Shown here: positions 12,404 to 25,898 of the stretch, piece after piece | Numbering within the stretch: the first letter of the stretch is position 1 | Layout: each line of letters opens with the position of its first letter | NCBI RefSeq assembly: GCF_029227915.1 | Contig: NC_079887.1 | Location: forward strand, 7,936,001 to 8,000,000 | Length of the DNA stretch: 64,000 nucleotides | Reading direction: 5' to 3' | From: Hydractinia symbiolongicarpus | Lineage: Eukaryota > Cnidaria > Hydrozoa > Anthoathecata > Hydractiniidae | Notes under the pieces: generated by a model | Seen by the model: only the letters and a program-made list of their open reading frames with translations | Databases searched by the model: none | What the model was told of the DNA's origin: nothing | Program-made: the position numbers and the translations under genes

Positions 12404-14036
12404 CACATCTTCTTTTACACAAAAAAAACAACAGTTCATGATAGAAATTGGTCTCAATCTCTTTAGTTCTAAAATTTGAGAGTAAAAAAAATAAGCAAAA
12501 TAAATTTTAATTTTACAATCCTAAGAGACAATAAATATTTTAGATTTGCTGTCTTGGACGCGCCCGTCTTGGTAACTTATTCCTTTGCTTCCCCAAAACA
12601 TAAGACGATGGATACCGTGGGACTCAATTTTGGCGTAGAGTCATTTGGGGTCATTTCGTTGGAAAAAGGCAGTTGTAACCCTAAGTTTGACAGTTTTCCA
12701 ACGACTGTCACAACAGAAAGCAGTTTGACCAATACAACAAAGTATTGGTCATACCACTAAAAACAGCTCCTCGATCCAACACTTCCACTCAAGAACGGGA
12801 AGAATTCAATATCATCCAAGATCTTTCACTACCTCTTTCTTCACCACCATATATGGAAAAAAATTGACTTCAGTCAGCCTGTACTTCTCTGGCCACACCA
12901 TTCCCAAGTATAAAATAATCATTGATCAATCTCTCTCATTTTCATATTTGGATGAATATGAAGATCATGCATTCTACACCTGCTAAAAAAATTTTATAAC
13001 ATCACCCTTTAAAATTTATAACAGAACTTAATGGTTATGAATTGTGTGTTGGTATTGCTGCACCAAAATGTGCTGATTGCAGAAAATTTTCTTTAAAAAA
13101 GAATTTTATTTCCAAATCGTTTAATTATTGGACATTTTTATAAAAACATTAGGGTCCAACCTTCACCAAGACAAGTAATATCGCTCAGATATTCTCATTA
13201 TTATTGTCCATGAGACCTAATCCTTGTGCTAATTGTAAGCACATAACACTAAATTTAAATCAACTACTGGCCGAAATCAAAAGGAAGATACTCGAACCAA
13301 GAAACTGCCATTAAGTTAACAGTGACAATGTATGTCATGAATGAGCTCTGATTTTGTTGTCTTGTACAGTGATTATAACGAAAACGTTTGCCACCTTTTA
13401 TTTAATTGTTTTGGGAAGTGCGAGACAAATGTATTCAATCTTCGCCACCAAAACAAACTTCATTACTGAAAAGAAATAAGACTCAGTAAACTCAAAAGTT
13501 TTAGACATAAACTTAAATTGTCACAATTAAAAAAATTATTATTTTTTAGCTTTCTTTTTTATTCCCTCTAATTCTAGAAGACTAGATTTTTGTTTGTGTT
13601 AATGCTTCACTCTAGAAATGGCATTTAACATTTATTGTGGAAATAAAGGAAACTATAATACTCTAGGGTATTTTCTTTTTATTTATTACCAGGCGAATTG
13701 TGTTTGAAGGTAAGACAATTCTTTGTGAACTATATCACATCGTCATCAGATCAAACTGAAGATACATGATCTACACTTAAATAGTAAAAACTGTTAAAAA
13801 ATACTTTGTTCTCTGTAGACAACTAAAAAATCATAAAATAATTTGAAAATGTTCTCCCAAATGGAAGATAATACTTTCATCTCATCATTTTTATTCAATA
13901 ATTGCCTATTATATTTTTCACATTTAATACAATTTTGTTATAGTGTTATGCACAGAAATAAGTCTGAGTAATAATTCACTACGTTCAAGAATAACACCCC
14001 TTTTACTTATATGTTCAAAGCTGCAATAACCTATAT
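12404..14036. other. Gene-poor region with weak coding-like traces
   Basis: A plus-strand open frame at about 12476-12760, followed by scattered coding-like fragments to 13470, looks like decayed coding DNA, possibly from a mobile element. It is interrupted by many stops and shows no motif I can name. Confidence 0.35.
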
Positions 14037-14040
14037 AATT

Positions 14041-14086
14041 CCACTCAAACGAATGCGATCGACGTCGATCGATTTCGTTTGAGTGG
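14041..14086. repeat. Near-perfect 46-bp palindrome at a MITE end
   Basis: The two 23-base arms starting CCACTCAAACGAA pair at 21 of 23 positions around a central GACGTC. The flanking AAACCCGCCT at 14087 matches, in reverse, the AGGCGGGTTT that starts the element at 25899. This is probably a collapsed copy of the same foldback MITE. Confidence 0.7.
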
Positions 14087-14099
14087 AAACCCGCCTTTA

Positions 14100-15300
14100 C
14101 ACATAAGCCTTGTCTATGCTTACTTAAACTGTGCAATCTGACTCACATATATGGTTTAGCGACTAACTTAATTTGCAACAAGGGTTTGATTTTTAATTTA
14201 TTCTAACCCCAACGAAACCAAATTTTGAAATTTTGAAATCATATTATTACTTCCATAAGAGTCTAAGCCAGCTTTTCATAATGATACAATTTATGCCGCA
14301 TTTTTTTCTTATTGTCTTAGCATCGTTTTAGTAGTTGAGGTGCCGCTGGAGGAACCGCTTTTAACATCCCATAATAGTTTAGTAAACTTTTCATTTTTAA
14401 CGAAATAGACAACAGTCAATACCAACTGACTTTAACCTTGTCCGTGTAGTAACTGCTTTCTGTAGTTCAGCGTCACAAAAACTAAATAGTTATGACATGC
14501 GTAAATAAGTTTTTAGAAAGTATAGTAAGGCATTTCCGAACAAACTTATGTCCTGGCACTTTAGTAGCTAAAGCCAAAGAAGAAGAAACCAAACAAAAAT
14601 TATCTAAAACACCTGCAAAGAATTACTCAAATTTATTTGCAGTTATTTTAATTAATTTCTTTATTCATAATACCCATACTTTGTCTGCTTGTTGGTACGA
14701 AATTCATAACAGTCAGAAGAAAAAGCGAACCCCCCTCCATCTCTCTAAACAAAATGGCGTTTCCCAGCGTTTTTAGGAAAAATATGGCTGAAGTTTTGTG
14801 GTGCGTTTAAATAAGGCAATTGCAAAAATAAGATATATACTTAATTCAATCAAAGGACCTAAACCTTTTTCGCACCTTGTTGATGTTGTCGATAGACACG
14901 GTTGCAGGGACTGTAACCAGTCTGATGTTTATTAGGCTGTAGCTTGGATAGTGGCTACCTAGTTATCTCCAGCTAAACAGTAAAAGAATAGCTAGCGGTT
15001 GGTTGCCACAAAACATTTGTTTTTTAGTCATTTCCCGCCTATTCCTTTTATAAAATATTTCTTCTAACAAAAAATAAGTGTATACTAAGAAAACACTACA
15101 AGATTATTCTACTCTGGATCAAATTATTAGTGAAAGGGGATTACAAGAACTTTTGTATTGAGCAGTGTGTATGGTACATTATCATCGTGTAGAAATTACA
15201 GGTCAGAGAGTTTGTGATTTCGTGTGGTAGTTTTTTTAATGTTCGCTATTTCTAAACACTACATACATATTGTTGTTATCTTTTTTTTTACGTATTATTT
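14100..15300. other. Gene-poor region
   Basis: No supported gene. A plus-strand frame at 14492-14776 (Lys-rich) has no splice or start support and no family resemblance. This region is the 3' flank of the large secreted-protein gene. Confidence 0.4.
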
Positions 15301-15310
15301 GGTTGCTTGC

Positions 15311-18300
15311 TTAACATGTACTGGAACACGTGGGAAGCTCGTTGTCACCCACATGTTGCTTTGAGTTGTATGGTGATATGTCAATCGATTCGCAGTCATC
15401 TTTAAATTTTCTCTCTCCATCTGTGACATGACCAGATTGAAAAAATGGCAGATCCCGCTGTATGCCGCCAGCAAATTGACAGACAAACCTATCAGCATTG
15501 CGGATTTTCACCGTTTGCCAGCGCCCTCTTTTATAGGTCATCACCATTTCCTTGAGGTATATCCCATCACCCAATTCTGTTCTGATGATATGATAACCAA
15601 GGTCGTCCATCATACTTGTTGTGTCAATAACCACGGTATTGGTTCCAACACCAAGATCGACAACTCTTGAAGTATCCGAACCTGATGATGCTTGGATCAA
15701 GACGTAATCATCCTTATCTCCTTCATTGTCGCGAGTGTACACATCTCCTAGTTGATAACGCTTCATGTTTCGGTACCGTCTTACTAAATCAACAGAGTTT
15801 GTCAGGGACATGGTGTCGGTAAGATCAACCAGGACTAAGCCGTCGTCTCTTTTAATGATTTCAACATTGTGAAGGCTTACGTCATAACGTGGGTAATCAG
15901 CATCAGTCAGATCATTTGTTTTTCGTACCTGCAGCGTCCATCCGTAATGTAGGTTAGAACCAGACTTTCTGACAACATCAAAGACAACCTTGATGGAATA
16001 ACCATTTGTTTCAGCATCAGTTATTAAAGCTTCATGAACAAGCAAATAATCAATACCATTGCCCATTTTTATGTTCCAGTAACCCTCAGAACGACTCCCA
16101 CTAGGTACGTTACATAGACACACAGCCTTTGGATTATTTCCAGTACTTTCAGAGTTTTCGTTGAACTTGTAGTTATCCGTAAGAAGGAGATGATTAACCC
16201 GCGACGATAGTACTCCTCTACCTCTTTTTATATTGTCGAAAGGGACCTGTCTCATTGAACCTATTTCTGCGCCATGCCTGTAATCAGGAACGTGTATAAT
16301 AGGGATGTTATTGGATCCCTTGTAAACAATCTTTAAGACGAGTTGATTAAACCTGCCACGGTGACCAGTCAGGTAGCATTCAAATGTCTCGTCTTTGGCA
16401 ATATAAACAACCGCCACTTCAAATTCAGCTCGAATGCGAAACGTAGATGGCTGACTTTGCTTATCAATCAATTGGTAAGATCTGAATTGTTGTCCTGCCT
16501 CCAATTCAAAGATATACTCATTATTGCCTTCATCATTAACCACCATTAAGTTATGTACAGCGTTGAGATAAATCTTATCATTAAATGGTGATGAACCAAA
16601 CATTGCTACAGTGCTAACAACAATAGAGCAACTCTTTTGGTTATTCTTCCACACATAGCAAATTTCGCCACGTCCATTGTTGGATTCAGAGACGGCTGTA
16701 TATTCCAAGCCATTAATTTTGTTCTTAACGCTAAACAGAAAACAGCTAGGTAATAGATAATTCCTACGATATCCCCATTATATTCCCAGTACATTTCCAC
16801 TGTATCCTCGCTATATCTCCACTGTATCTTCATTAAATCACGACGACATCCCCAATGTATCTCCGAAATATCCCCATTATATCTCCACTATATCCTTATT
16901 ATATCCCCCACTATATCATAAACAACAAAGTAAAAGCAACGGGAGACATTTTTTCAGGGAAAATACGAGCAATAAATAACGAAACAACTGGATACAATGT
17001 CTATCAAAAAAACGACACTAAAAACAGATCGTGACATAAGAAATAATGAAGAAAGCCTAATTTGTCCTTTTTATCACAACTATTTTGTTGTTGTAAGGTT
17101 GTAGCTGTAATTTAGTTAAATAATCAACTGCTTTCTAGCTATGTGTGCCCACGATTAACTCAGAATCACCCAAAAAAATAAATGATACTTACTTCTCAAA
17201 TGTGTCCGCACTGGACATTGAACCAAAATTAATCATTGCTCCGAAATCATCGGCTGATCCTTTATCTTCGTTAAAACTAATGTCCACAATTTTTTCATTT
17301 TTTGTTGCCTCATGATACTGATTCTCAAACAAACCGGTAATTATGACAGAATCGTTTCCTCCGCGAAGGTTGATATTAATCTTCCATGAAAGAAAAACAA
17401 AGATAAGAGAACTCAGTAGCTTTTATAGGAAATATAATTATTATATTATATTATAAGTTTTATAGGAAATCAAAGTACAAAAAATTGAATTGATAAAACA
17501 AAACTTTTTTTCAGGCAAGCCACTATAATAGTCCAAAAAAAAATTGTATCAAAATAAAAAAAGTTTTTTTTCAAAAAATTTGTTTCCCTAAGTAATTGAT
17601 AACTTTAATGCAATTGAGACATTGTGATGTCTGGAATTTATTAGTGGATAAGATCTTGCGATATGATCGCGATATTTTGCAATATTAGCAAAACAACAAA
17701 TATAATAAAAATAAAGAAACCAGCGGAAACTACATCTAAGGCGAAGCTTATCAGTAGCAAACAGAACTGGAAAGACCCATAACACATTTGTAGCGATTTG
17801 ATAACAATGAGATTTGGCGCTAGTACAAATGATTTATTTACAGTTTTAAAGGTTCATTTTAAATTTCAAGAACTCGAAAGTAATACCTTTGATCCTGTGT
17901 TTAATTTACTCATGTCATATATAACCACAGTGTCATCTCCACTTTCATCGGGTCCAAAACTTGGAGGTTGCGTGTCTATATTGATGCTACGGATTTTGTC
18001 CTCGCTTGTTAATTTATTTGTTCTTAAAAATATTGTTGATCCAGTGTACAAATCTTCATTCACATAGCCATAAAAATCATTCGGCTGTTTGAAGTTTTCT
18101 TCTCCTTCAAGTCTGTATGTGTCTCCCTCATAAACCGATTTGTCCACATGTCGACGATGACCTAAGCGTACACATTGACCAGAATCCACCAATTGAGAAT
18201 GGGTTGGACTTACCATCTCACGTCTGCTCCATCTTCTGCACTCCTCGTTGTTGGTCACTCTGTCAAAAGAATTTTTGTTGTTCCAAGAAAATGTCATTGG

Positions 18301-21300
18301 TCCAGAAGGAGTCAAACCTCTAAGATTTTTCCTCATGATATTTTGGTTGGCTTCAAATATCCAGTCCAGATATTGATCATTGTTGTAATTATTTCTTGCA
18401 AGAGGCGGAAGCAGTTCAAAATCTTGGTGAAGATATTTGATAGAAGCCGCACCAATGCTATTGGATGTCTTCATGTGTTTTTTTAAATCGCCATTTGGAT
18501 CACTTTTAAAGATACCATACAGGCAAGCAATACCACCTTAAAATAAAAAGATTTTTATTATGGCAATAATTATGTCATAATGTATATAATTTTGTGCTAC
18601 CATTAAAAGTAGGTATATAAGTACTTGAACTTTGGTCTCAAAGAGATCTCTAATGCGTATTCTTCAATACACCACAAACTACGTGTACCTGACATTATCT
18701 TCCACAAGTTGAATCTACAGTGCATATTTTCTAATTCAATAAATTGTCTTGTGGCTTGTCTAAAGATTGCGCGTTGAAACATGGTTGATGTTAAAAAAAC
18801 CTCCACAAATTTAGTATTAGTTGGATTTTTTGACAAGTTAAAGAACAATAATGCTTTTTATGGGGAAATGGGCCTTAGATGGATAAGGGGCTACGAAGTT
18901 CAAGTAAGATCTCCGACAGAAGGGTCACGAAAGTGTGTTGTATTTTACTCTCCCTCGCCATAAGCTAAATTTTGTGTAAGTCACTAGATTTAAAAATCAA
19001 CAACTTGTTTGTAGTCTCTCTCAAAATGAAAACCCGACACTCTCACGCAATACTTGTTAAAAAATTAGTGAAAAAATTGTTGAGTTTCGGAAGACCTGAA
19101 AGCACAACAGCCACTTAATGAGACGACTGCCTAAAATATCAATCTTATTCTCATGCTAAACGTTAAGTGGAAAGAATAATTCACAATTGTTGAGTTCAAA
19201 ACAAGTAGAAAAACCTTTAATTTGATATCCTACTTGTTAACGAAATTCAACATTAACCTATCAATATTTAAATTAGCCACATCAAGATAAAAAGACTGCA
19301 GTTATACGAAATTTCAGTTATACAAAGTAAATTTCTAACCCCTGTAAAAGTCAAAATTTTCTACGGCAATAATCTGACCAATCTTTTAAAATTTGAAAAC
19401 ATTGAAAACCTGTCTTTTGGATCATTGACAAAAAAATTGGTAATTTATTTCAGTAAATAGAAAGAACACTTTACAATTTCCGCCTTAAAATATTTTCTAT
19501 TTCCAACGAAGTGAAGAAAAAAGTTGCATCTATTCTGGTAAACACGAGGTTCGTACAAAACCAGTTGTTCCTTACCGGCAATGGTTTTCTTATCAGCGCA
19601 AAAAAGGTTCATAAAAAGGGTAGAAAAAGCCTTACCAATTGCCACACCAGCTATTGTTCCAATTGGTCCAAAAACACTTCCAGCTCCAGCAAAGGTTGCT
19701 ACCATGGCAACCAAACTACCAGTGAGTACAAGACCTTGTTCTAATACAGCATCCATATCACCCTGTCGAAATCCGTCAACCAATTTGTATCCAGCATACA
19801 TTATTGACAACACATTTAAAGTCCCACCACATTTTGTTAACAGATTTTTTGCTCCCCGACCAGCTTTACCGATGAAAGAATTCATTGCTTTCCCAGCTTC
19901 TCTTATTTTTGTGGCTCTGGCTTGATTTCTCATCGAATTTAACCCATCGTTTATCCCATCCTGAACATAATCTTGCATTTGATGCAAACTATTTCCAATG
20001 TCATCAACCTTGTCACTAATTGCAGCAGTAGGTCTCTTGATAATGTCGTGTACCTTTGCATTTACTTTGCCAATACGTTCCTGAATTCCTGCCATGCTAG
20101 GGTCAGTTTTGTCCATTATAATCTCCTGAAAGGCTTCGTGGGCAGGAGTTACCATTCCAGGCACATCGAAGAGGCACAGTGTTGTAATTGCTTCCACCAT
20201 CTCCTTGGCAGCTCCTTCTGTTTCACCTTTTGAAATCTTTTCATAGATATCTGCAATCTGTTTTACTTTCATAAAGGTACCAATGGCATTGATATTAAGA
20301 TTTCCAATTTTGTCGAGAGAATGTGCAGCATCTTTTAGAACTCTAAGGTTTTGACTCATGTCTTCCAGTATATCCTCAGCTGCCTGGATCTTCTGATTTG
20401 CGTTGGTTGCATCTCTTTTTTGTGGATCTTCCCGTTTCAATCCTTGTATTGCAACGGTTAAGGAAAGCCCCAACAGTACTATTACTCCAATCTGAAAGCA
20501 GGAAACACAGAAATTAGGGAATTGATGGATAGCCTATAGTTCTATCTTTTAGGTTGAGTTGCATATATTAAAGGTTAGAAATTTTTACCAAAATGGTATA
20601 ATAGTATAATACTTTTGCAAATTTGTCTCCATTGAAGTAAATCATTATTGCACAACAAAAGAAAAAGATAAAATATCTCGAAATCAACCATTCACATCAC
20701 GGCTATTAAAATACCATGAAAGAGAAGACCTATAAAAAGTGCAAAATGGTTCTAGGAAATCGTAACAGAAAGCAAAGTTTCGGAGAAATAATATATTTTT
20801 ACTAGTCAATAAAGCCCGTGGAGAAATCCACTTAGGCAAAAGGTCAATAAAAAAGTTGTTTTAGATATTTTGCCGACGTCAGCAGTGCGATGCAGGTAAA
20901 AAAATTCGCGAAATTTGTTTATTCTTTGTCTGTAATGTGTAGAAGTTGAAACGCTTGTCAAAATAATGTATAGGATCATATGTTCTCGACGAACGACTAA
21001 GGACATATAAGGGTTTAAAAATTTTGCTGACGTCAGCAATGGCCCGTTAGAACGCGAAAAAAAATTTTCAGAAACTTATATCCCTGTTACCTTCATTGTA
21101 TAGAACTTGAAAGCTGATTAAGAAAATATATAGGATCATGTACTTTTGACAAAAGGTTGCAGAGATGTTGGGGTAAAGAGGTTTTTTGATGACGTCATCA
21201 ACCCATCCATTCTGAAACGGATTGGGAAAGGTTTTAAAAAATTACCCAAATTGGTCCTAGGTGCTCCGTAGTTACCTACGCAGTGAAAAATCATTGACGT

Positions 21301-21933
21301 CAGCACCTCGTTTCCAAGTTATTTGGCTCCAAAGTTTTAGGTGCACTATAATGGCTTCATTAATTTAATATAGGATATTGACGTTAAAGTAGTGTTATTG
21401 ACGTCGCGCCGTAACGTATGAAAATTTAACATATTAGACATGCATTTTTCGGCAACATCAAAGGAAAATAAACACATCCACTTTGCCTGTTACGGACAGA
21501 CACAGTCTCTTTATTATTATAAGAGATGTCGTCATCTAATAAATAGCCAAGGCTGATTTTGAACATCGCCTGTCGATGACAGATGTAGGTTAGTAGCTTA
21601 GAACGTAGCTTACACTAAACTCGCTTGCTCGTAATGTAGTGTATCACCTTAAAAATATTGCGGATTACAAAGTGTGACGAAGTAAAAGTAGTAAGGTGCG
21701 ACAAAAAAGGATTACAAAGTGCGATGGGATTATAATGTGTGACAATGTCCTGTGGAATTCTTGATGGACTAACGACTAGTCTCTGCTCTGTTTTTAACCT
21801 TGGAAGGGACAGCATTATCTTCAGTTGTTCTTAATTTATAGCCAAATTTTAGCTACAACGTTCTTATAAATTGGATTCTTAGGAAGTTTAAAGAGCAAGT
21901 AAAGGAAGTTAACCATTCTTTTCTTACCCGCAT
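15311..21933 (-). CDS. Large secreted protein, toxin-like architecture
   Basis: Five coding exons: 21933-21928, 20491-19636, 18536-17887, 17380-17193 and 16730-15311. All have GT-AG sites, and the total is 3120 nt (1039 aa). Exon 1 supplies only Met-Arg; exon 2 continues straight into a hydrophobic signal peptide (about residues 3-19) followed by two Lys-Arg sites (21-22, 27-28), as in processed precursors. Residues about 40-240 are helical and charged. A Gly-rich hydrophobic stretch (about 245-296) crosses the exon 2/3 junction and resembles membrane-inserting segments of pore-forming toxins. From about 450 on, the protein is beta-rich with RTX-like phrases (GGNDSVIITG; SADTFEN...INGLEY). 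I cannot name the family. It may be a nematocyst toxin, an immune effector or a structural secreted protein. The splice junctions join in frame and in sense; the function is inference. Confidence 0.7.
18537..19635 (-). other. Intron 2 of the secreted-protein gene
   Basis: A 1.1-kb phase-1 intron (GTAAGG...AAG). It contains open stretches on both strands near 18603-18963, but none has splice support or a recognisable domain, so I treat them as chance. Confidence 0.5.
20806..21520 (+). repeat. Dispersed repeat with GACGTCA/GACGTCAGCA words
   Basis: This stretch carries several GACGTCAGC or GACGTCATC words (about 20875, 21030, 21190, 21297). Its start (CCGTGGAGAAATCCACTTAGG and TTGTTTTAGAT-TTTTGC) matches 33680-33760. 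Its right end (CGGACAGACACAGTCTCTTTATTATTATAAGAG) matches the form of 26405-26450. It looks like a dispersed non-autonomous element lying in intron 1 of the secreted-protein gene. Class unknown. Confidence 0.55.
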
Positions 21934-21939
21934 CTTTGC

Positions 21940-22990
21940 ACCGTGAAATTTGCTGCAGACAATTTGGCACATTTTACTGAAAGCATGATTTTTTTTAAAT
22001 TGTTTATGTAATTTTGTTTACAGTTAACGCATTCAAATATTTGAGAATATTTTGACGTTCACTGTCGTAAGCCGCATAACTGCGCATAATTTATAAACAT
22101 TACAAAAAAAACTAAAAAAAAAAAAAGATTTCGACGCATATGTATTTTTAAAACTGACAAGACTAAAATACATATGCACAGTGATAATGTTTGAGATATA
22201 TTTCCATGGGTGGTATTATAATTTGCCTACCGCAGTAGCTATCAAGTAAAAATTTAAAGTCTTATTTTCATGAAAGTGAGATTAAAAATTTAAAATATGT
22301 AGAAAATATCTGTGAAGACAATTTGAGTTAAGTTTCATTGGTAGATTTTAAGAAAGACGTATTTTTTTCTGGTATTCTACTAGACAGTTAAAACTATTTG
22401 GACTCCTTGGCGATAGTCAGTGAAAAGTTTCTTTTCGCTAGATTTTGCTGGTTGGCGAAGTTTATGATTTATCCTACAATTTTAATTGCATGTGTTTCCT
22501 GATCGAACACGGAAAACTTGATTAAATTAGATTTATTTATTTTTTTATTTTAGTAGAATCAAAATATAGAAATCGTTAGAATCTTCGGGATTTCCAAAAA
22601 CAATTATAATTCTTCTAAAAAAGGAAATTGCACACCCAAGTTTTAATATTATAAAGAACAATGTGATTAAAAGATTCTTTTTATAAAGTTTAAAGTAGTA
22701 CTCATAGTAGTTTCTGGTTAGGTATATAAAGAAAACAAATAAAATAATTTTTATATTTTCTTACCCTCATTTTTTTCTTTCAATACTGCCACGAATAAAA
22801 TTTAAAGATCAAGAAAGAATTAATTACTTGAGAGATTTTGTTTATTATTTTGATAAATATTTGAGAATATTTCAATTTTACGGCCATTCTCATCATTCAG
22901 TATGCTTTTTGTGTGGCAGAAAGAAAATTAAAAAAACAGCTAGCCAGGTGACCCAGTATAAGTTTAAGTATAAGTTTTCTTACCACCGGG
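21940..22990. other. Gene-poor 5' flank of the secreted-protein gene
   Basis: AT-rich, no coding frame supported. The promoter of the secreted-protein gene should lie here on the minus strand. I cannot place a TATA box or start site with confidence. Confidence 0.4.
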
Positions 22991-22994
22991 AAAT

Positions 22995-23290
22995 TGAAAT
23001 GGTTAATGTGGGAAAAATTACGCTGGATCTCAAGCGATACAAATGCGGCATGGGGAAATTCTTCGTTTTGAGGGCGAATGATCCCACTCACCCGAACAAA
23101 TATAACTTATTCTTGTATTATTTGGGAGAGTAAGATGTGATCACGGTGACTATGTTTGGGGTTTGTTGTAAGGTGGATTTGAATTTTTTTGATTTTTTTT
23201 TCTGACATTTGTTCGAGCCTAAGCTTCCGTTTAAGAGACTAGAACTTGATATCCTTGAAGAAAGCTTTGTTAAGTAGGCTAAAAGTCAGC
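22995..23290 (+). repeat. Dispersed repeat, copy 2 of 2
   Basis: Partner of 5766-6060. The open frame ending at 23133 covers the first half (KITLDLKRYKCGMGKFFVLR). The matching DNA in the other copy is interrupted by a stop, so the frame may be the better-kept remnant of a short coding element. Confidence 0.6.
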
Positions 23291-23299
23291 TGGAAGTAA

Positions 23300-24560
23300 T
23301 TAGAGATAAGATGAGGAAAAAAATCCTGGTCTGGCTAAAAAAGTAAAAAGTGCAGTTAAAAAAATAAAACACAGAATTTTTATTGGTGTTCACTTTTTTA
23401 GTGTTGTTGTAACAAAACTCATACGCACTTTTTTTAAAAAGAACCAAAATATTACTTCAGTCTGAACATGTTCCTTTTTTGCTCTTACATTTCAAGCTTT
23501 TCTTTTTTTATTAAAATTAAACATTTTTACGAATAAGAACAAATTCTACAAATATGCATCAATTAGTTCAGTGAAAAATATTTCCTTAAAAAATATTCAC
23601 CATAGTTGTTTGTTTTATGAAGAAAAAAATCCAGCCTCACCATTGTTCTTATCTTGTTCTTATTTTCCAGGCATGGTCGGACTTATTGTTTTTTATGAAA
23701 GTGTGATCACACTACAATTTATCACTAAATTAAGACAATGGCACATATTTGACCATTTTGCGAAGATGGCAAACAGCATCAACTTTCAAAGTGTTACATT
23801 TCTCCATGCGTAGGCTTGAGAAGCAGTGTTTTAATTGTACTAGTCGCACCTCTGTGTTACTGAAACATTTATCACCTTTATGCTGTTATTCTTCCACTGT
23901 ATTTTTGCCAATTGTCCTTTCTTTTTCAAGTACCTTAAGCCTGCTTATCTAAATTATATACTTACACTATTTCACTATTTAAATTATAATACTTACACTA
24001 TTTCAATAAACACGAGGTTGAACTGTATACGCTTTCATCAACTACACAGAGTATTGAGAAAATTAAAGAAATGAATAGGCCAAAGTTAAAAATGGCTTTA
24101 AAAATACGCTCTTTTAAGAAAATTTTGCTCAAAGTATGTTTCTTATAGGTATTTATAAAGAGAAGTAATTATAAATCTAATCGTTTTAAATTAACCATTT
24201 TTAGGTTTGCTTAACATAACATAAAATCCAGCTAAAGAGTTCATTCGGTTCCTACTGGTCTGAGACAAAATTTTTTAGAAACACCATGAATTTCATAAAT
24301 TGTTTAAGTTAATTAAAGTTACACAAAAAACATCTAAAAATGCAACTTTAAACGAAAAGCTGGAGATTACTAACCTTCTTAATAAACGCTCTGAATTCAC
24401 AACATAGTGTAGACACTAGAACTAATATAGGTTAATAAATTACGACACAAGGGACGCATCCTGTGGGAAGTCGTATACATAGAATGCGTTCTTTAACTCT
24501 ACAGAGATTTTACCACCAACTCACTTTATTTAGGAAAACTGTTGTTAAATCCGTATACAG
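23300..24560. other. Gene-poor region
   Basis: Low-complexity, pyrimidine-rich DNA. Short open frames at 23571-24074 are Phe/Leu/Ser-rich translations of that composition and have no family resemblance. Confidence 0.4.
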
Positions 24561-24567
24561 CCATGGG

Positions 24568-24660
24568 AGTGGGATAGCTCAGTCGGTAGAGCGCTTACAT
24601 AAAGTCATTGGCTAGTTTGGGAAAAGTTCCAAAAGTATGACAGGGTTTGATCACTCCAAA
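24568..24660 (+). repeat. tRNA-derived SINE head, degenerate
   Basis: GGGATAGCTCAGTCGGTAGAGCG at 24571-24593 is a typical tRNA 5' half with a pol III A box (TAGCTCAGTCGG at 24575). A B-box-like GGGTTTGATCACTCC lies at 24643-24657. The cloverleaf does not close, so this is a SINE relic rather than a tRNA gene. Confidence 0.6.
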
Positions 24661-25898
24661 AGTAGTATGCATATAATATAGAAAGGTTTTAAGAGAGACA
24701 ATGTTTCTGTACAAAAGGATTTGTTGAGGCAATTCTAGCACCAAGACTGCGACTGTCAAAGAACCAGAATAGCAACATTAAGTTTTGATAGCATGTAATC
24801 TAGGTTGCGTATTTGGCGTTCCATCTATCAATATGTGAAATTTAAATAAAAACATTCAGTATACTGCATTTACTGAAACTACTTTTAAAATCTGATCACA
24901 AAGAGGCAGATGCGAAACATAAATGTGGCGTTGTTGTACTATCTGTTCTGGTGACGTGTCGAGCCACGAATTCAATGGTGTGGTCACTGGGAGGTGCAAA
25001 TCAGTAAAACAGTGAAACTTATCAGGATAGTATGGTATAACTAAACGAATGGCAAATGATTGATAGTAAGACAAGATTTTTTTGACAATGCAGTATCAAC
25101 GCTAGGTGTTTTGCAGTCTTATTACGCTAAAAAGGAAAGTTTAATTCTAGTCTTATGTACACTGACTTTGGGGAAAAAATAAGTAATCATAATTTTGAAA
25201 TTTTGAAAGATGATATGCAATTCATACATAGTCTACCAACTTCTTCACAAAGCCTAAATTAGTTGTGTTACGTTTTTACCCTTACAATTTACCGTTATTT
25301 GGTACATATTGTGTTTTTGATTTATTTCTAGCATTTTTTTAGGATCTAAAATATAAATGTAATTGGAGTATTGAATTCCCCAGCTTTCCATCTTTATACC
25401 AGCTAGCATGAGGCGAGATATCCAAGTTCTAACCAGGCTTGTTATGTTCTTATATTTTTTTATTGTTTAAGCAATAGAATTATTGTATTTTTTTATACTA
25501 TTCTTACTTTATCTAAATTTTCCCTCCCCAAGCGCGCTGTTCTCCTCCTTTTCCTTTTTATAGCAACCCTTAACACTCAACCGCCCCTTTTTTATTCTAT
25601 TTATAATATATCAGCTTTTTATGTAAGAATTTAGCTGCTTTAAATTTGCGCATCCTTAGTGGCTACATCTAGCCTGTTTTAAAAACTGACCAGAGTCATT
25701 TAATAGGCTTCAAAACCTAGCATAATTTTTGGTCACAGGAAAATTAGCAGACACCATTTTGGTTTTCAAAATGTAAATTAAACAACAGAATAAGTCCAAC
25801 AGTCACCCAGATGTGCAATAAAACGTTTTAAACGAAATCGACATCAACAATAACTATGTCTATTTGCCCGTAACTGCGACCGTACATTAATTTATAAA
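24661..25898. other. Gene-poor region
   Basis: A minus-strand frame at 24856-25074 has mixed, protein-like composition but no start, splice or domain evidence. It may be a relic. Nothing else is seen. Confidence 0.35.

Noticed and set aside
15428-16549. Plus-strand frames opposite the large secreted-protein exon
   Set aside because: Shadows of the minus-strand coding sequence, with no family resemblance.
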